Assembly: GCA_009787625.1 (NCBI GenBank)
Contig: WQSX01000023.1
Coordinates: forward strand, 1 to 40,201
Direction of reading: 5' to 3'
Source: Oscillospiraceae bacterium
GTDB taxonomy: Bacteria > Bacillota > Clostridia > Oscillospirales > Oscillospiraceae
DNA length: 40,201 nt
Positions 25,583-34,500 of this stretch are shown here, piece by piece; positions within the stretch are counted from its first letter, which is position 1; each line of letters starts with the position of its first letter. Under the pieces are notes generated by a model. The model did no database searches. It was not told where the DNA came from and saw only the letters and a list, made by a program, of their open reading frames with translations. Both the position numbers and the translations under genes were made by a program.

Positions 25583-25757
25583 ACGGTTTTTGCATATAGA
25601 GGTCCAAATCGCTCATTTGGAGAAGCGAGGATTACTCACTGCTTTCGATTGCATTATGAAGTAAGGAATTTCATTAACTATAGCCTCGACCGTTGATTCT
25701 TCAGCAACGTTTAAGCCACTTCACAAGTCACGCAAATGACTATATCCTCATAGCTCG

Positions 25758-26351
25758 TTAAGAAACACTTCTTATCTCATAAAAAACGAGAGATCTATCG
25801 CCAATTGGATTTTTATTGATATCCGAGCAAAACGAGTAACTCCATTCTAAGAACAAGCTTTGCCCCTCAATCAATAAGTTTTTATATTTCATTTTTACTC
25901 TGTTTGAATATTTTAGCAACTCAGATATTTCAGAACTTTCCAGAAAATCTTCGTTTCCGAACAACTCAGTCACTGAATTATAGTCCGAAATAACCGTTAC
26001 ATCTCTATTATTCAACGTGACGAGATTCCACAAATCATTTCTTACAGCTTCAATAATGACTTTGTTAATTGAAACTTCTATCATCCCGCTTTTTTCTGCA
26101 ACAAAAAACGGATAATATAAAACCATGCCATTATCACTTAAACTGTTGATTAAGTTTTCTGCGAAATTTTTGGCTTCTCCGGCAGACACTCCTACTTTTC
26201 TTGGCAAGTTCATGTCATCGCCAACTAAAACTGCACTTCTGACAGTCCACAGTACATTTTCATCAAGAGTAATTCCATTTGCAAATTTCTTCCACGGAAC
26301 AGAAGGCAATCCAACTTTATTTAATTCATAAAACCCTTCCAATTTATTCAT
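25758..26351 (-). CDS. 197-aa protein of unknown function, paired with dGTPase
   Basis: No family is assigned with confidence. The N-terminal half (YELNKVGLPSVPWKKF, LWTVRSAVLVGDDMNLPRKV) and the middle (VLYYPFFVAEKSGMIEVS) have a faint ATP-grasp or PEP-synthase-like look, which I hold at low confidence. The C-terminus (SLFLEWSYSF, LVFYEIRSV) resembles a conserved end. It starts at ATG 26351 with GAGG about 8 nt upstream, 10 bp after the dGTPase stop, so the two are one operon. It may act on the same nucleotide pool or regulate the dGTPase. Confidence 0.8.
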   Translation of the reverse strand: MNKLEGFYELNKVGLPSVPWKKFANGITLDENVLWTVRSAVLVGDDMNLPRKVGVSAGEAKNFAENLINSLSDNGMVLYYPFFVAEKSGMIEVSINKVIIEAVRNDLWNLVTLNNRDVTVISDYNSVTELFGNEDFLESSEISELLKYSNRVKMKYKNLLIEGQSLFLEWSYSFCSDINKNPIGDRSLVFYEIRSVS

Positions 26352-26361
26352 GCGCTATACC

Positions 26362-27672
26362 TCACAGCTTTGCTTTAGGATTAAAAAGCCTATCATGCGT
26401 CTCGAGAGCATACCTATCGGTCATGCATGAGATGTAATCACAAATGATTCTCTTCTTTTCAATTGTGTTTTCCTCACTAATACATTTAACTTTGTAATAC
26501 CATTTTGGTGGCATTTGAACGGGCTTTTCCATAAACATTTCATAAATATCCCCTACTACGGCTCGTGCTTTGGTATCCATAATTGATATGGTTTGTGATT
26601 TGTATATGTTTTTGTAAGCAAAATCTCTCAACTCCTCGAAAAACGCAGAAGTCTCTGGAGAAAGGCTCGCAATCATTTCACCTATTTTTGCAACATCACC
26701 GAGACTCGTTATATTTTTTTTCACAATATTTCTATACGTATTTTCAGTTAGGTCACGAACTAAGTGGTGGATTAGACTGCGTATGAAAAATGTAGTCGTG
26801 TGAGGTTCAAATGTGATTTCTATCTTTTTACTTTCATCTAAGTTTTTATTTACGGTTTCTTCCAAAATTTTTTTCACGTGGTCAAACTCTTCTTGAAATA
26901 TAGGGTTTGTTTTATGACTCTTGTATATTATCCCAGCTTTTATTGCATCCTCAAAATCATGGCAAATATAAGCGATTGTATCGACAATATTCACAATTTG
27001 ACCTTCAAGATGTGAACACACAAGATTTGGCTTTAATTCAGGATATTGTCCGCTCCTGTCTTCTGTGTGCTTGAGAATCCCTTCTTTTACTTCCTTGCTC
27101 AAATTCAATCCTGTTTTACCATCTGTTCGTTGCTCCAGTTCATCAACGACTCTTATGCTTTGTTCATTATGGCAAAATTCTTTGTATTTACAGCCGTATG
27201 AATTGAAATCAGCTTTTTTCTTAGTCTTTTCAGCCTCATCAATATCTTCTCTAAACTTCTCATCAAAGAAACGTTCAACTTCATGCCCGAAAGGAGTATG
27301 ACCTAAATCGTGTCCTAAAGCAATTGCTTCTGCTAAATCTTCGTTTAACGCCAACGATTTGCACACGCCACGCGATATTTGTGCAACCTCTAATGTATGA
27401 GTGAGTCGCGTCCTAAAGTGATCACCCGCATGATTTGCGAAGACTTGGGTTTTGTACATCAATCTGCGAAAAGCTTCTGAATGTATAATCCTGTCCCGAT
27501 CTCTTTGAAAAACTGTTCTATTATCAGCTTCAGGTGATTCTTCTTCTTCGCATCTATTGCCGGTTTCCGTAGCGTATGGCGCAAGAATGAAAGAGTAACG
27601 TTCCTCCATTTCTTTCCCTGAAAGAGGGTGCGACAATTTACCAAGTTTAGCATTAATATCCGATGACGGCAT
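26362..27672 (-). CDS. dgt: deoxyguanosine triphosphate triphosphohydrolase-like HD protein
   Basis: An HD-superfamily dNTPase that splits dGTP or another dNTP to the nucleoside and triphosphate. Metal ligands are visible: H92 (TRLTHTLEVAQISR), H121-D122 (ALGHDLGHTPFGH), and the later D in IVDTIAYICHDFEDA. The N-terminal FQRDRDRIIHSEAFRRLMYKTQV is typical of the family. The 436 residues are in the usual range. ATG 27672 is preceded by AGGAGG at 7 nt. dNTPases of this type can defend against phage by emptying the dNTP pool. Its neighbours favour that role here, though a housekeeping role is possible. Confidence 0.9.
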   Translation of the reverse strand: MPSSDINAKLGKLSHPLSGKEMEERYSFILAPYATETGNRCEEEESPEADNRTVFQRDRDRIIHSEAFRRLMYKTQVFANHAGDHFRTRLTHTLEVAQISRGVCKSLALNEDLAEAIALGHDLGHTPFGHEVERFFDEKFREDIDEAEKTKKKADFNSYGCKYKEFCHNEQSIRVVDELEQRTDGKTGLNLSKEVKEGILKHTEDRSGQYPELKPNLVCSHLEGQIVNIVDTIAYICHDFEDAIKAGIIYKSHKTNPIFQEEFDHVKKILEETVNKNLDESKKIEITFEPHTTTFFIRSLIHHLVRDLTENTYRNIVKKNITSLGDVAKIGEMIASLSPETSAFFEELRDFAYKNIYKSQTISIMDTKARAVVGDIYEMFMEKPVQMPPKWYYKVKCISEENTIEKKRIICDYISCMTDRYALETHDRLFNPKAKL

Positions 27673-27720
27673 AAAACATCCTCCTGAACTATATTAGCAC
27701 ACAAAAAGCATGATATCGCT

Positions 27721-27749
27721 ATATTAACATAGAACGCTATAAATCACAA
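27721..27749 (-). promoter_or_regulatory. promoter of the dgt operon
   Basis: TTGTGA (27749-27744), a 17-nt spacer, and TAATAT (27726-27721) on the minus strand, with a leader of about 42 nt. The heptamer CGCTATA occurs twice as a direct repeat around the -10 box (near 27716 and 27735), a possible regulator site. Confidence 0.6.
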
Positions 27750-27792
27750 GATTGAAAAACTAAGAAACGAGGAATTTTAGGAGGCCGCCAGG

Positions 27793-28524
27793 TCACTTTG
27801 AGATTTCGTTTTTTTCTGTATAGTTTGCCACTGACCCTAATTCGAAATGGTTGTTAACATAAAAATCAAGTGTGGGAAATGAGGTTTTTAATTGGGGCAT
27901 TATCGAGATTAGATGCCACTTATACCTTGCTATGCAATTTTCCATCTCAACCGAATCTTTAGCATTTCGCCAATCCCATGATGCCTCAAGCCCAAACTCA
28001 CGCACAGCCAATTGCCTTCCGAACTGGCATGGGAAACCTTCAGCGTTTACTGCAAACGAGCGTTTATCCGATAATTCTAAATAGAAGTAAGGTGCCATTG
28101 ACTTCAATTTATTTTTAGATTCTATGCTGCATCCGTCAATAAAGCTCGTTAATTCAAATTTTAACATAAACTGTGGAAGGCGGTTTAAAGGCAAAGGTAA
28201 CATGTGAATATGCGCATGTTTAATGCAACTACCGGCCGTTTTATCGCACGAATAGTCGCCATGTTCAAAAAACCATGGTTCGCATACATAAATTTCTGCC
28301 ACCAAAATCCGCAGCAGTGACTTCAAAACCGAAAGCTCTGCCCACTTGTTGCCAGAACCCGTTGCCATGTTCGCTTTGTGATCTTTTGAACATATAATCA
28401 GATACCCGCTACAAATCTGACCGCGTCCCGCAATGACAAAAAACGAAGGTGTCGTCAGTATGGGTAAGTCGCAAGAGTTATTGCTAAATCCCGAAGCTAT
28501 TTCGCAAAACACACAATCATTCAC
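27793..28524 (-). CDS. HIT-family nucleotide hydrolase/transferase
   Basis: The N-terminus MNDCVFCEIASG and the histidine triad CIKHAHIHMLPLP (H103, H105, H107 from my start) define the HIT superfamily, which acts on nucleoside-phosphate bonds. The GQICSGYLIICSKDH segment between them is also typical. An extra C-terminal region of about 120 residues is not recognised. The open frame begins at 28617 inside the upstream gene. I choose GTG 28524, because GGAGGG lies 7 nt before it and it overlaps the upstream stop codon (243 aa). It is co-translated with the toroid membrane protein, so its substrate probably comes from that pathway. About 120 bp separates it from dgt. Confidence 0.85.
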   Translation of the reverse strand: MNDCVFCEIASGFSNNSCDLPILTTPSFFVIAGRGQICSGYLIICSKDHKANMATGSGNKWAELSVLKSLLRILVAEIYVCEPWFFEHGDYSCDKTAGSCIKHAHIHMLPLPLNRLPQFMLKFELTSFIDGCSIESKNKLKSMAPYFYLELSDKRSFAVNAEGFPCQFGRQLAVREFGLEASWDWRNAKDSVEMENCIARYKWHLISIMPQLKTSFPTLDFYVNNHFELGSVANYTEKNEISK

Positions 28525-29998
28525 TACTGTGCCCTCCACCTTTTGAGCGTCGATCCTTGAAAAATGTATAAAGCGCCAACACACCACAAACCAACGCCAC
28601 AATCCAACCAACTCCACCTAAAATATAATATACTATGCCGCCCTTTAAGAAAGCATAGATAGTAGCGACTGCTGCAAAAACCGCAAATATCATCCAGCAG
28701 ACTTTTATTATACCTTTAAAGACTGACTTAAGCACACTATACCCACCAAACCATATTTTTGTCATACGTGATGGATCTACAAGAACTATTTTCGGACTGA
28801 CAATTAACTCCCTGTCAAAATATGGTAGACCACATTCACGCAGGTCATAAAGTGCTTTAGCCATTGGCACTAAAAGCCACATGCGTGTTTCTTTGGAGTT
28901 TTTTATTTTTTTCTCCCAATATTCTAATCCGCTTTCACTACAATCCTTAAATATTTTAAGAAAGCTATCCAATACCTCACACTTTTCATGCATTTTCCAT
29001 TTTCCACGAGGATCCATCATAAGTTCCACTAGCTCTGCAAACCCGTCGTGCTCGTAATGTTTGTCGTTGTCTCCCGTACCTCGAGCTGCCTGACAAATCT
29101 CATTAACTACAAAGTCATTTCGGTCGCTAAAGTTACCATCCTTGATTTGAGCTCTAATATAATTTATTCCGTTTTCGTATGCATCTATAACACTTCTATC
29201 ACTATCCGAAGACCAATCTATGTATATGGAAAGGAAATTTAAAACTTTTGCCGTGTGGTATAGCGTTGGCTTATCCTCAGCTGTCTGCTGTACCCTTTTC
29301 CTTCCCCAAGACCATAACTTTGTATTGTTTTCTTCATCTGCAATTTCTTCATTTTTCACTTCTAATAGCCATTTAGTTGCACGTTTTATCCTATCTTCGG
29401 CGTTCTTATCAAGCTTTAGATTTAAAAGAAGGATTGCCTGCAGCACATTGCATGTTACAAAAACCCTATCAGAATCGTTCTTGTTTATTCCCCACCCACG
29501 ATTTTCATCAGTCCCGCCTTTGCCGGAGGACTCTGTGTTTTGTTCAAGCAACCACTCAGCCGCCGATTGTAGGGAAACTATTATTTCCGGCTTTATGTGA
29601 GTTAGACTCCAATGATTTAGCGCCTTTATTACTGTCGCCGTTACATCGACACTTGAAATTGTAGGGTGTTCATGCAATGCCCAGCCCAGCTTATTGTCAC
29701 TTGACTCATCTGCAAGCTGCATAGACAAGACTGTATTAATCAACTCTTCGTAATATGATGATATTTCTATTGTACTCGTACCTTTACCTGCAGACTGTTC
29801 TATTTTGATTTCACTGCGTGTTTCGCGACAAAACCACAGCCCTAATGCAGTAGCAGTAGCCCCAGGCTCTTCTTGCGTAGCAGAAAGTTTATTGCGCCAC
29901 CCTTTTTTGTCTCCGAGAAGCATATTTTTGCCGATTATTTCGTTTGCCTCTTTAATAATAGCATCTATTGAATCCTTTTTTATCAGAGTTTTTTTCAC
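28517..29998 (-). CDS. toroid-fold (prenyltransferase/terpene-cyclase-like) membrane protein
   Basis: The 493 residues contain repeated helical-hairpin signatures of the alpha/alpha-toroid superfamily: SSVDVTATVIKAL, WLLEQNT...GGTDENRGWG, VFVTCNVLQAILLL, and TLYHTAKVLNFLSIY. Such repeats are seen in prenyltransferase beta subunits and squalene or terpene cyclases. No DxDD or QW-rich cyclase catalytic motif is obvious, so the fold may be used for binding. Two hydrophobic helices near the C-terminus (about 420-445 and 450-475) would anchor it to the membrane. The start is GTG 29998: an in-frame stop lies 6 nt upstream, and GGAG lies 10 nt upstream. It sits between the ThiL-like kinase (60 bp) and the HIT protein (overlap). 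Confidence 0.8.
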   Translation of the reverse strand: MKKTLIKKDSIDAIIKEANEIIGKNMLLGDKKGWRNKLSATQEEPGATATALGLWFCRETRSEIKIEQSAGKGTSTIEISSYYEELINTVLSMQLADESSDNKLGWALHEHPTISSVDVTATVIKALNHWSLTHIKPEIIVSLQSAAEWLLEQNTESSGKGGTDENRGWGINKNDSDRVFVTCNVLQAILLLNLKLDKNAEDRIKRATKWLLEVKNEEIADEENNTKLWSWGRKRVQQTAEDKPTLYHTAKVLNFLSIYIDWSSDSDRSVIDAYENGINYIRAQIKDGNFSDRNDFVVNEICQAARGTGDNDKHYEHDGFAELVELMMDPRGKWKMHEKCEVLDSFLKIFKDCSESGLEYWEKKIKNSKETRMWLLVPMAKALYDLRECGLPYFDRELIVSPKIVLVDPSRMTKIWFGGYSVLKSVFKGIIKVCWMIFAVFAAVATIYAFLKGGIVYYILGGVGWIVALVCGVLALYTFFKDRRSKGGGHSSE

Positions 29999-30058
29999 GA
30001 TGCATCATCTCCATGTCTTTTTGTATTCTTGATCACTTTGTGGCTTATTATACGTTGA

Positions 30059-31123
30059 TTATTTGCGCGCATCTGCAAACAAAGGGGAATCCTTGAGGAT
30101 ACTCAAGTATGCTTCATATCCATGTGTAAACGTTGATGATTGGCAAAAACGTTCGGAAGAAATATCGTTTAGATCATAAATGTTGCTGTTTTCTAAGTAT
30201 TTTGCACAACCGTTTCCTTTTGTTACATGCCCGATAACTGAAAGTGTGGTGTTAGACCCACTTATCTTATCCCTGATAATGGAATAATCTACGGGACTTA
30301 CTGTAAAAACTAGATTATAGTCACCCGATGACATCATAACGTTTTTAACATCATAGCCATATCCGGAACACACTTTTTTTACTATCTCCATCGGGTTAAG
30401 CTTGTCGGCTTCCAAAATGAAGTCCACACTTTGCCCCTTGGCCATGCTAATCAGATTCCATGTTATGCCATCAGAGCAATCTGTGCATGATGTGACTAAG
30501 CCGCTTTCAGACAGTAATTTTCCCTCTTCCAGCTTTGCCTTTGGGCGGGTAAGTGCCGTAAATAATAAGCTCTTCTCATCATCGGTTAGGAAGTTATTGT
30601 CGTTGTGATGATGTGTTATCACGGATGTCCAAAACATTCCCATGTTACCGAGAACGCATATCAAATCACCGACGACCGCTCCATGTCGCCGCAAAACATG
30701 TCTGCCATTTTTTCCTAGCACCGTGCCGTTAGCGATAAATTTACTGCCATCTTTGATGTTTCCACCAACTAAGGGACATTTCCAATAGGCACAGGCATCT
30801 CTTACACCAAACAGAAACCTAGTGTAATCACGCACATTCATTGTGGGCTGCATTTCAGAAGACACCAGAATTCCTATCGGTTCCCCGCCCATTGCTGCGA
30901 TATCACTCACATTCACGACAACAAGCAACCAGCCATAGTAATAGTAGTCTGTGAACCCAAATTTGAATGCAATCGGTTCCGGCGCAGGATCCGTGCTTAC
31001 CAGCAGTTCCGATAAATTTGCATCTATCACGGCGCAATCATCATCAAAGTTTCTCAAATCCGGAAATATCTCCATGATAATATTATCGATGATTTTTCTC
31101 TCGCCAATATCAGCTAAGATCAT
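30059..31123 (-). CDS. ThiL/AIR-synthase-related ATP-dependent kinase-like protein
   Basis: A 354-residue member of the PurM/ThiL/SelD/HypE superfamily, closest to thiamine-monophosphate kinase by motif: VVNVSDIAAMGGEPIG, GGNIKDG, a DCSDGITWNL version of the ThiL SDGL box, and SSGDYNLVFTV in place of the usual GGEDYEL. The N-terminal DDDCAV and STDP also match ThiL. The altered GEDYEL box and the absence of any thi gene nearby suggest a different substrate. The start is ATG 31123. A consensus promoter lies 150 nt upstream. First gene of the ThiL-toroid-HIT operon. Confidence 0.85.
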   Translation of the reverse strand: MILADIGERKIIDNIIMEIFPDLRNFDDDCAVIDANLSELLVSTDPAPEPIAFKFGFTDYYYYGWLLVVVNVSDIAAMGGEPIGILVSSEMQPTMNVRDYTRFLFGVRDACAYWKCPLVGGNIKDGSKFIANGTVLGKNGRHVLRRHGAVVGDLICVLGNMGMFWTSVITHHHNDNNFLTDDEKSLLFTALTRPKAKLEEGKLLSESGLVTSCTDCSDGITWNLISMAKGQSVDFILEADKLNPMEIVKKVCSGYGYDVKNVMMSSGDYNLVFTVSPVDYSIIRDKISGSNTTLSVIGHVTKGNGCAKYLENSNIYDLNDISSERFCQSSTFTHGYEAYLSILKDSPLFADARK

Positions 31124-31281
31124 ATCACACCACCAATCACAATTTCTTTACCCACGGTTGTTTGAACATGGCATCAACACATCAGATATATGTAATCATT
31201 GTATGGATCTCATGTTTTCGTGCAAATTAATAACTCTCAAGTGTCAAATTTTCATCTATTTTTAATCACTATTTTGCACAT

Positions 31282-31310
31282 AGTATAGTGTATATTGTGT
31301 GAATTGTCAA
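31282..31310 (-). promoter_or_regulatory. strong sigma-70-type promoter of the ThiL-toroid-HIT operon
   Basis: TTGACA (31310-31305), a 17-nt spacer, and TATACT (31287-31282) on the minus strand. The spacer and flanks are rich in ACAC/GTGT half-palindromes. The leader of about 150 nt (31124-31275) shows no clear riboswitch-like fold to me. The stretch 31311-31540 upstream holds no gene. Confidence 0.75.
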
Positions 31311-31541
31311 GTAAAATCAACGCTTTGCGGTGTCCTAAGTTTGCATCTGACGTTATTTCGTACTATTTCTGTGTTTTTCTGAGAACATGCTTGCAGGGCG
31401 CAATGCTCACTACCCACACAGAGGCCCGGTGCCAAGTGAACTATGGAATAAATTGGTCTGGACTGCTATTACATGGAGGCCATAAGTCGAACAGCAATAA
31501 TTGAAGATTCGATTCCTATATATCGATTTCCTATTCAACAA

Positions 31542-31576
31542 GAGAGCTGTCGCACATTCATAGTACAACAGCCCTC
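31542..31576 (-). terminator. probable terminator hairpin of the giant surface-protein gene
   Basis: Arms 31542-31555 and 31563-31576 pair over about 13 positions with several wobbles. It lies 18 bp beyond the stop codon. The following T-run is weak (TTGTTGAAT), so the call is tentative. Confidence 0.5.
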
Positions 31577-31594
31577 GACAGAATTTCATAAAAC

Positions 31595-34500
31595 TCAGCC
31601 CGACCTGTTACTCGAGTTGTTAAATAGTTTCAGCCACTTCCTACGGGTGAATATGAGAGTCAGCGCAACAACGGCTGCTAACATCAGCCCTATTCCCCAC
31701 CATAGCTGTGTCCTGTTGACATGTTCCGGAATTAGATCATCTATAGCTATCCGCGATGGTGGCAGAGCTGCGTCTGGTTGTGCGTGGTACGGTGCAGTTG
31801 GTTCTATTGGGTCAAGTACGGAGATATATACTTCGTCCGGTTCTTGCTCGCCGTCTGGTTGTTGTTCGAAGCCAGGTTGCCCCCCAGTTGTCCGTTGCTC
31901 TGTGCGGGATAGGGTTGCAGGTGATGCCTGTGTACCTTGGGATGGTGGTGTGGGTTGGTCGCTTGGTGGGGGTTGTTGGTCGCCTTGCTCACCGTCACCT
32001 GTGGGTGGAGGTTCGTTGTTACTTGGTGGATGTTGGTTATCGATTGGAGGCTGTCGATTGTCGTCTGGCGGCTGGTTGCCTGACGGTTGGTCAGGCACTA
32101 TTTCAGCATCAGAATAATCCCCAAACACTGCAAATACACTTGCCCCAGTTCTGCTGAACTCAACGGTTTGAGTTGTAACACATTCCGGTAGTATATCACT
32201 TTCTAAATTCACAACCAGAACTTCAATGACGTTTCCAGTTGAGCTGAGAAGATATGCCGTAACTACGTTAGAATCAGCATCTACAGACTGCATGGAACGG
32301 TTTATGAGACGCAAATCTGCCGATGTACCTGTCACCGTGTTTCTAGAAGTCGCCTGTACAACGACATCCGGTTCGGAATATCTCAATAAAGTGTCAATCC
32401 TAATAGCGGCATTGTTAGCGACATAACTCCGCTCTTCTATTAAGGTATTACCGTCCCAGATACTTGCGGCAATGTGAAGCCAAATGCCGTTTGTGGGGAT
32501 TTCGCCATTTTCAAGGCGATAATAAGGTAATACATAGCTAAATTGAACACTCATGCCACCATCATCTATTAACGCTAAGTCACTGGGCGAATAAAATATG
32601 GTTTGACCATATACACCATCAAAAGAAATTGTACGCAATGGATTTTCATAGAAAGACAGACGTACTTCATATCCGCTATTCTCTAGTGAAACATCGCTGT
32701 CGTTAAACAATTGTACTGAAAAAACACGTTCTCCTTGCTCTGCCACCAAAGTTGTTGTACGCCCTACAGATATATCGGGTTTTACGAAGGTCAACATACC
32801 GTCAAGATAGTCATCATTATTTGCATAGTTGACAACGATGCGGAAAGGAAGATTGCGTAGTATTGCGCCCATGGGTATCAGTGAATCAATAAGCGCAGTC
32901 GCACCAGGCACTAGAGCATCATTTGAAGTTGCAACTAAGGTGCTATCTACATATATCGCAATCGACTCTATGACATCAATGCCGGTGTTAGCTACACCGA
33001 AAGTTACCGGTACTTCTGCATGGGCAGAAACATGCAAATCATTAAACATAGCTTCGCCAATGAATGAATTTCCAAAGTCAGCAGACACACTGTTTGCGAT
33101 TGCTCCTTGGCTTCTGTATTCCGTTCTTCTGGTGTAATCTACTGTGATGTTATTGCCGTTCAAACGACTAATCGTTATCTCCAATAAGTATCCTGCTCTA
33201 GCCTTCACAACTCTCAAAGGAGCACTCATACTTACCCGCCCATTACTGTTGTCCAGCAAAATAGCGTAAATCGCATCTCCTTGCACTTCAAAGTCATATG
33301 TCATAACCAAAAGTGCTGCCTGATTTTCAGTACCGCTCACCAAGGTTTTTATCGTAGTGGGGCTTAATGTGCTAATTCCGGCAATGTCGAGAACGTTGAC
33401 ACTATCTGTTAGGCTTACGGCATTTCCCGAGGAGGTTGTCAGCAGTTTTCTCACTATGACATCATTGCCATGCGTTTCGGAGAAGCGGTAAAATGACATA
33501 TAAAAACCATCTCTCGTAGCAACCACTTGTGGGTTAACATTAATGTCGCCCGGATTAGCCAGTGAGAATTGCGAGGTGTTGCCGTTGCCACCTACAAACC
33601 ATGCAAAAATATTACTACCATCACTATCTGCTGTGTTGGTAATACCGGCTACGAAAACAAATCCGTCCCTATTTGCAGCTATTTGAGAGCCTACAAGAAC
33701 TGACTGGCTGACATCGCCAAGCAATGCCTCATCTGTCCACGAACCGCCTGTAAACCTGCTATACCAAAACTCGATACCTGCTATCGAATCACCTTCTAAA
33801 CGCAACCGTTGCCACACAACAACCGCCGTGTCATTAAAAACGGCAAGTTGCGGATTGATATCTGGACTGGTGTTGTCTGTCAATGTAACCGCTTCCGACC
33901 ACTCATTTCCATTGTTGATGCTCACAGAAATTTCGGAAAAACTCAGCAGGGTCATGAGGTCTTCCGCACTTAACTCGTCAAAACCTTCAAGTTCCATCAA
34001 CCAATCCATGTCAACATCTTCATTCAATGTTTCTAAAGCTGCCACAGAAAAATTATTGTTTCCTGCTAAAGCACCATTCCAAGGTTCATAAGGAGCATTA
34101 AGTATAGCATTACTCTGTATAGGTGAAGCTAGTGTTTCATGGCTATCTATGACCATGGAACTTAGCTGTGCAGATGGTATGAATGTGATGGGGAAAAGAA
34201 ATCTGTCGCCGAATTGTAAAAATGGAAATGCTCCTTGATTTTGAGGCCAACGGGCAATTTCTCTTGAACTGACTCGAGCACCTAAATTAAGATTGACCCC
34301 AAAACCGGGTATTCCAAAATTAGCAAAAATACCTGCATAAACCCTTTCATCAACACCAAAGCTACCAGACATACCAAACTGTGACCCCCAATGGCTTGCT
34401 CTAGAATTTATATTGTGTGCGCCTCTCTCTTCCCAGTGCATAGCCGCTTTACCCCATGCTTCCCAAACCATCTTCACGCCAAACAATGATGTAACAAAGT

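Noticed and set aside
30059..31123. Housekeeping thiamine-monophosphate kinase
   Set aside because: No other thi gene or TPP riboswitch is nearby, and the GEDYEL box is altered. I therefore call it only ThiL-like.
31473..32117. Plus-strand ORFs of 214 and 133 codons over the Pro-rich end of the surface protein
   Set aside because: They are antisense to a strongly repetitive Pro/Gln coding stretch, with Gly/Cys-rich, low-complexity translations and no ribosome-binding site.
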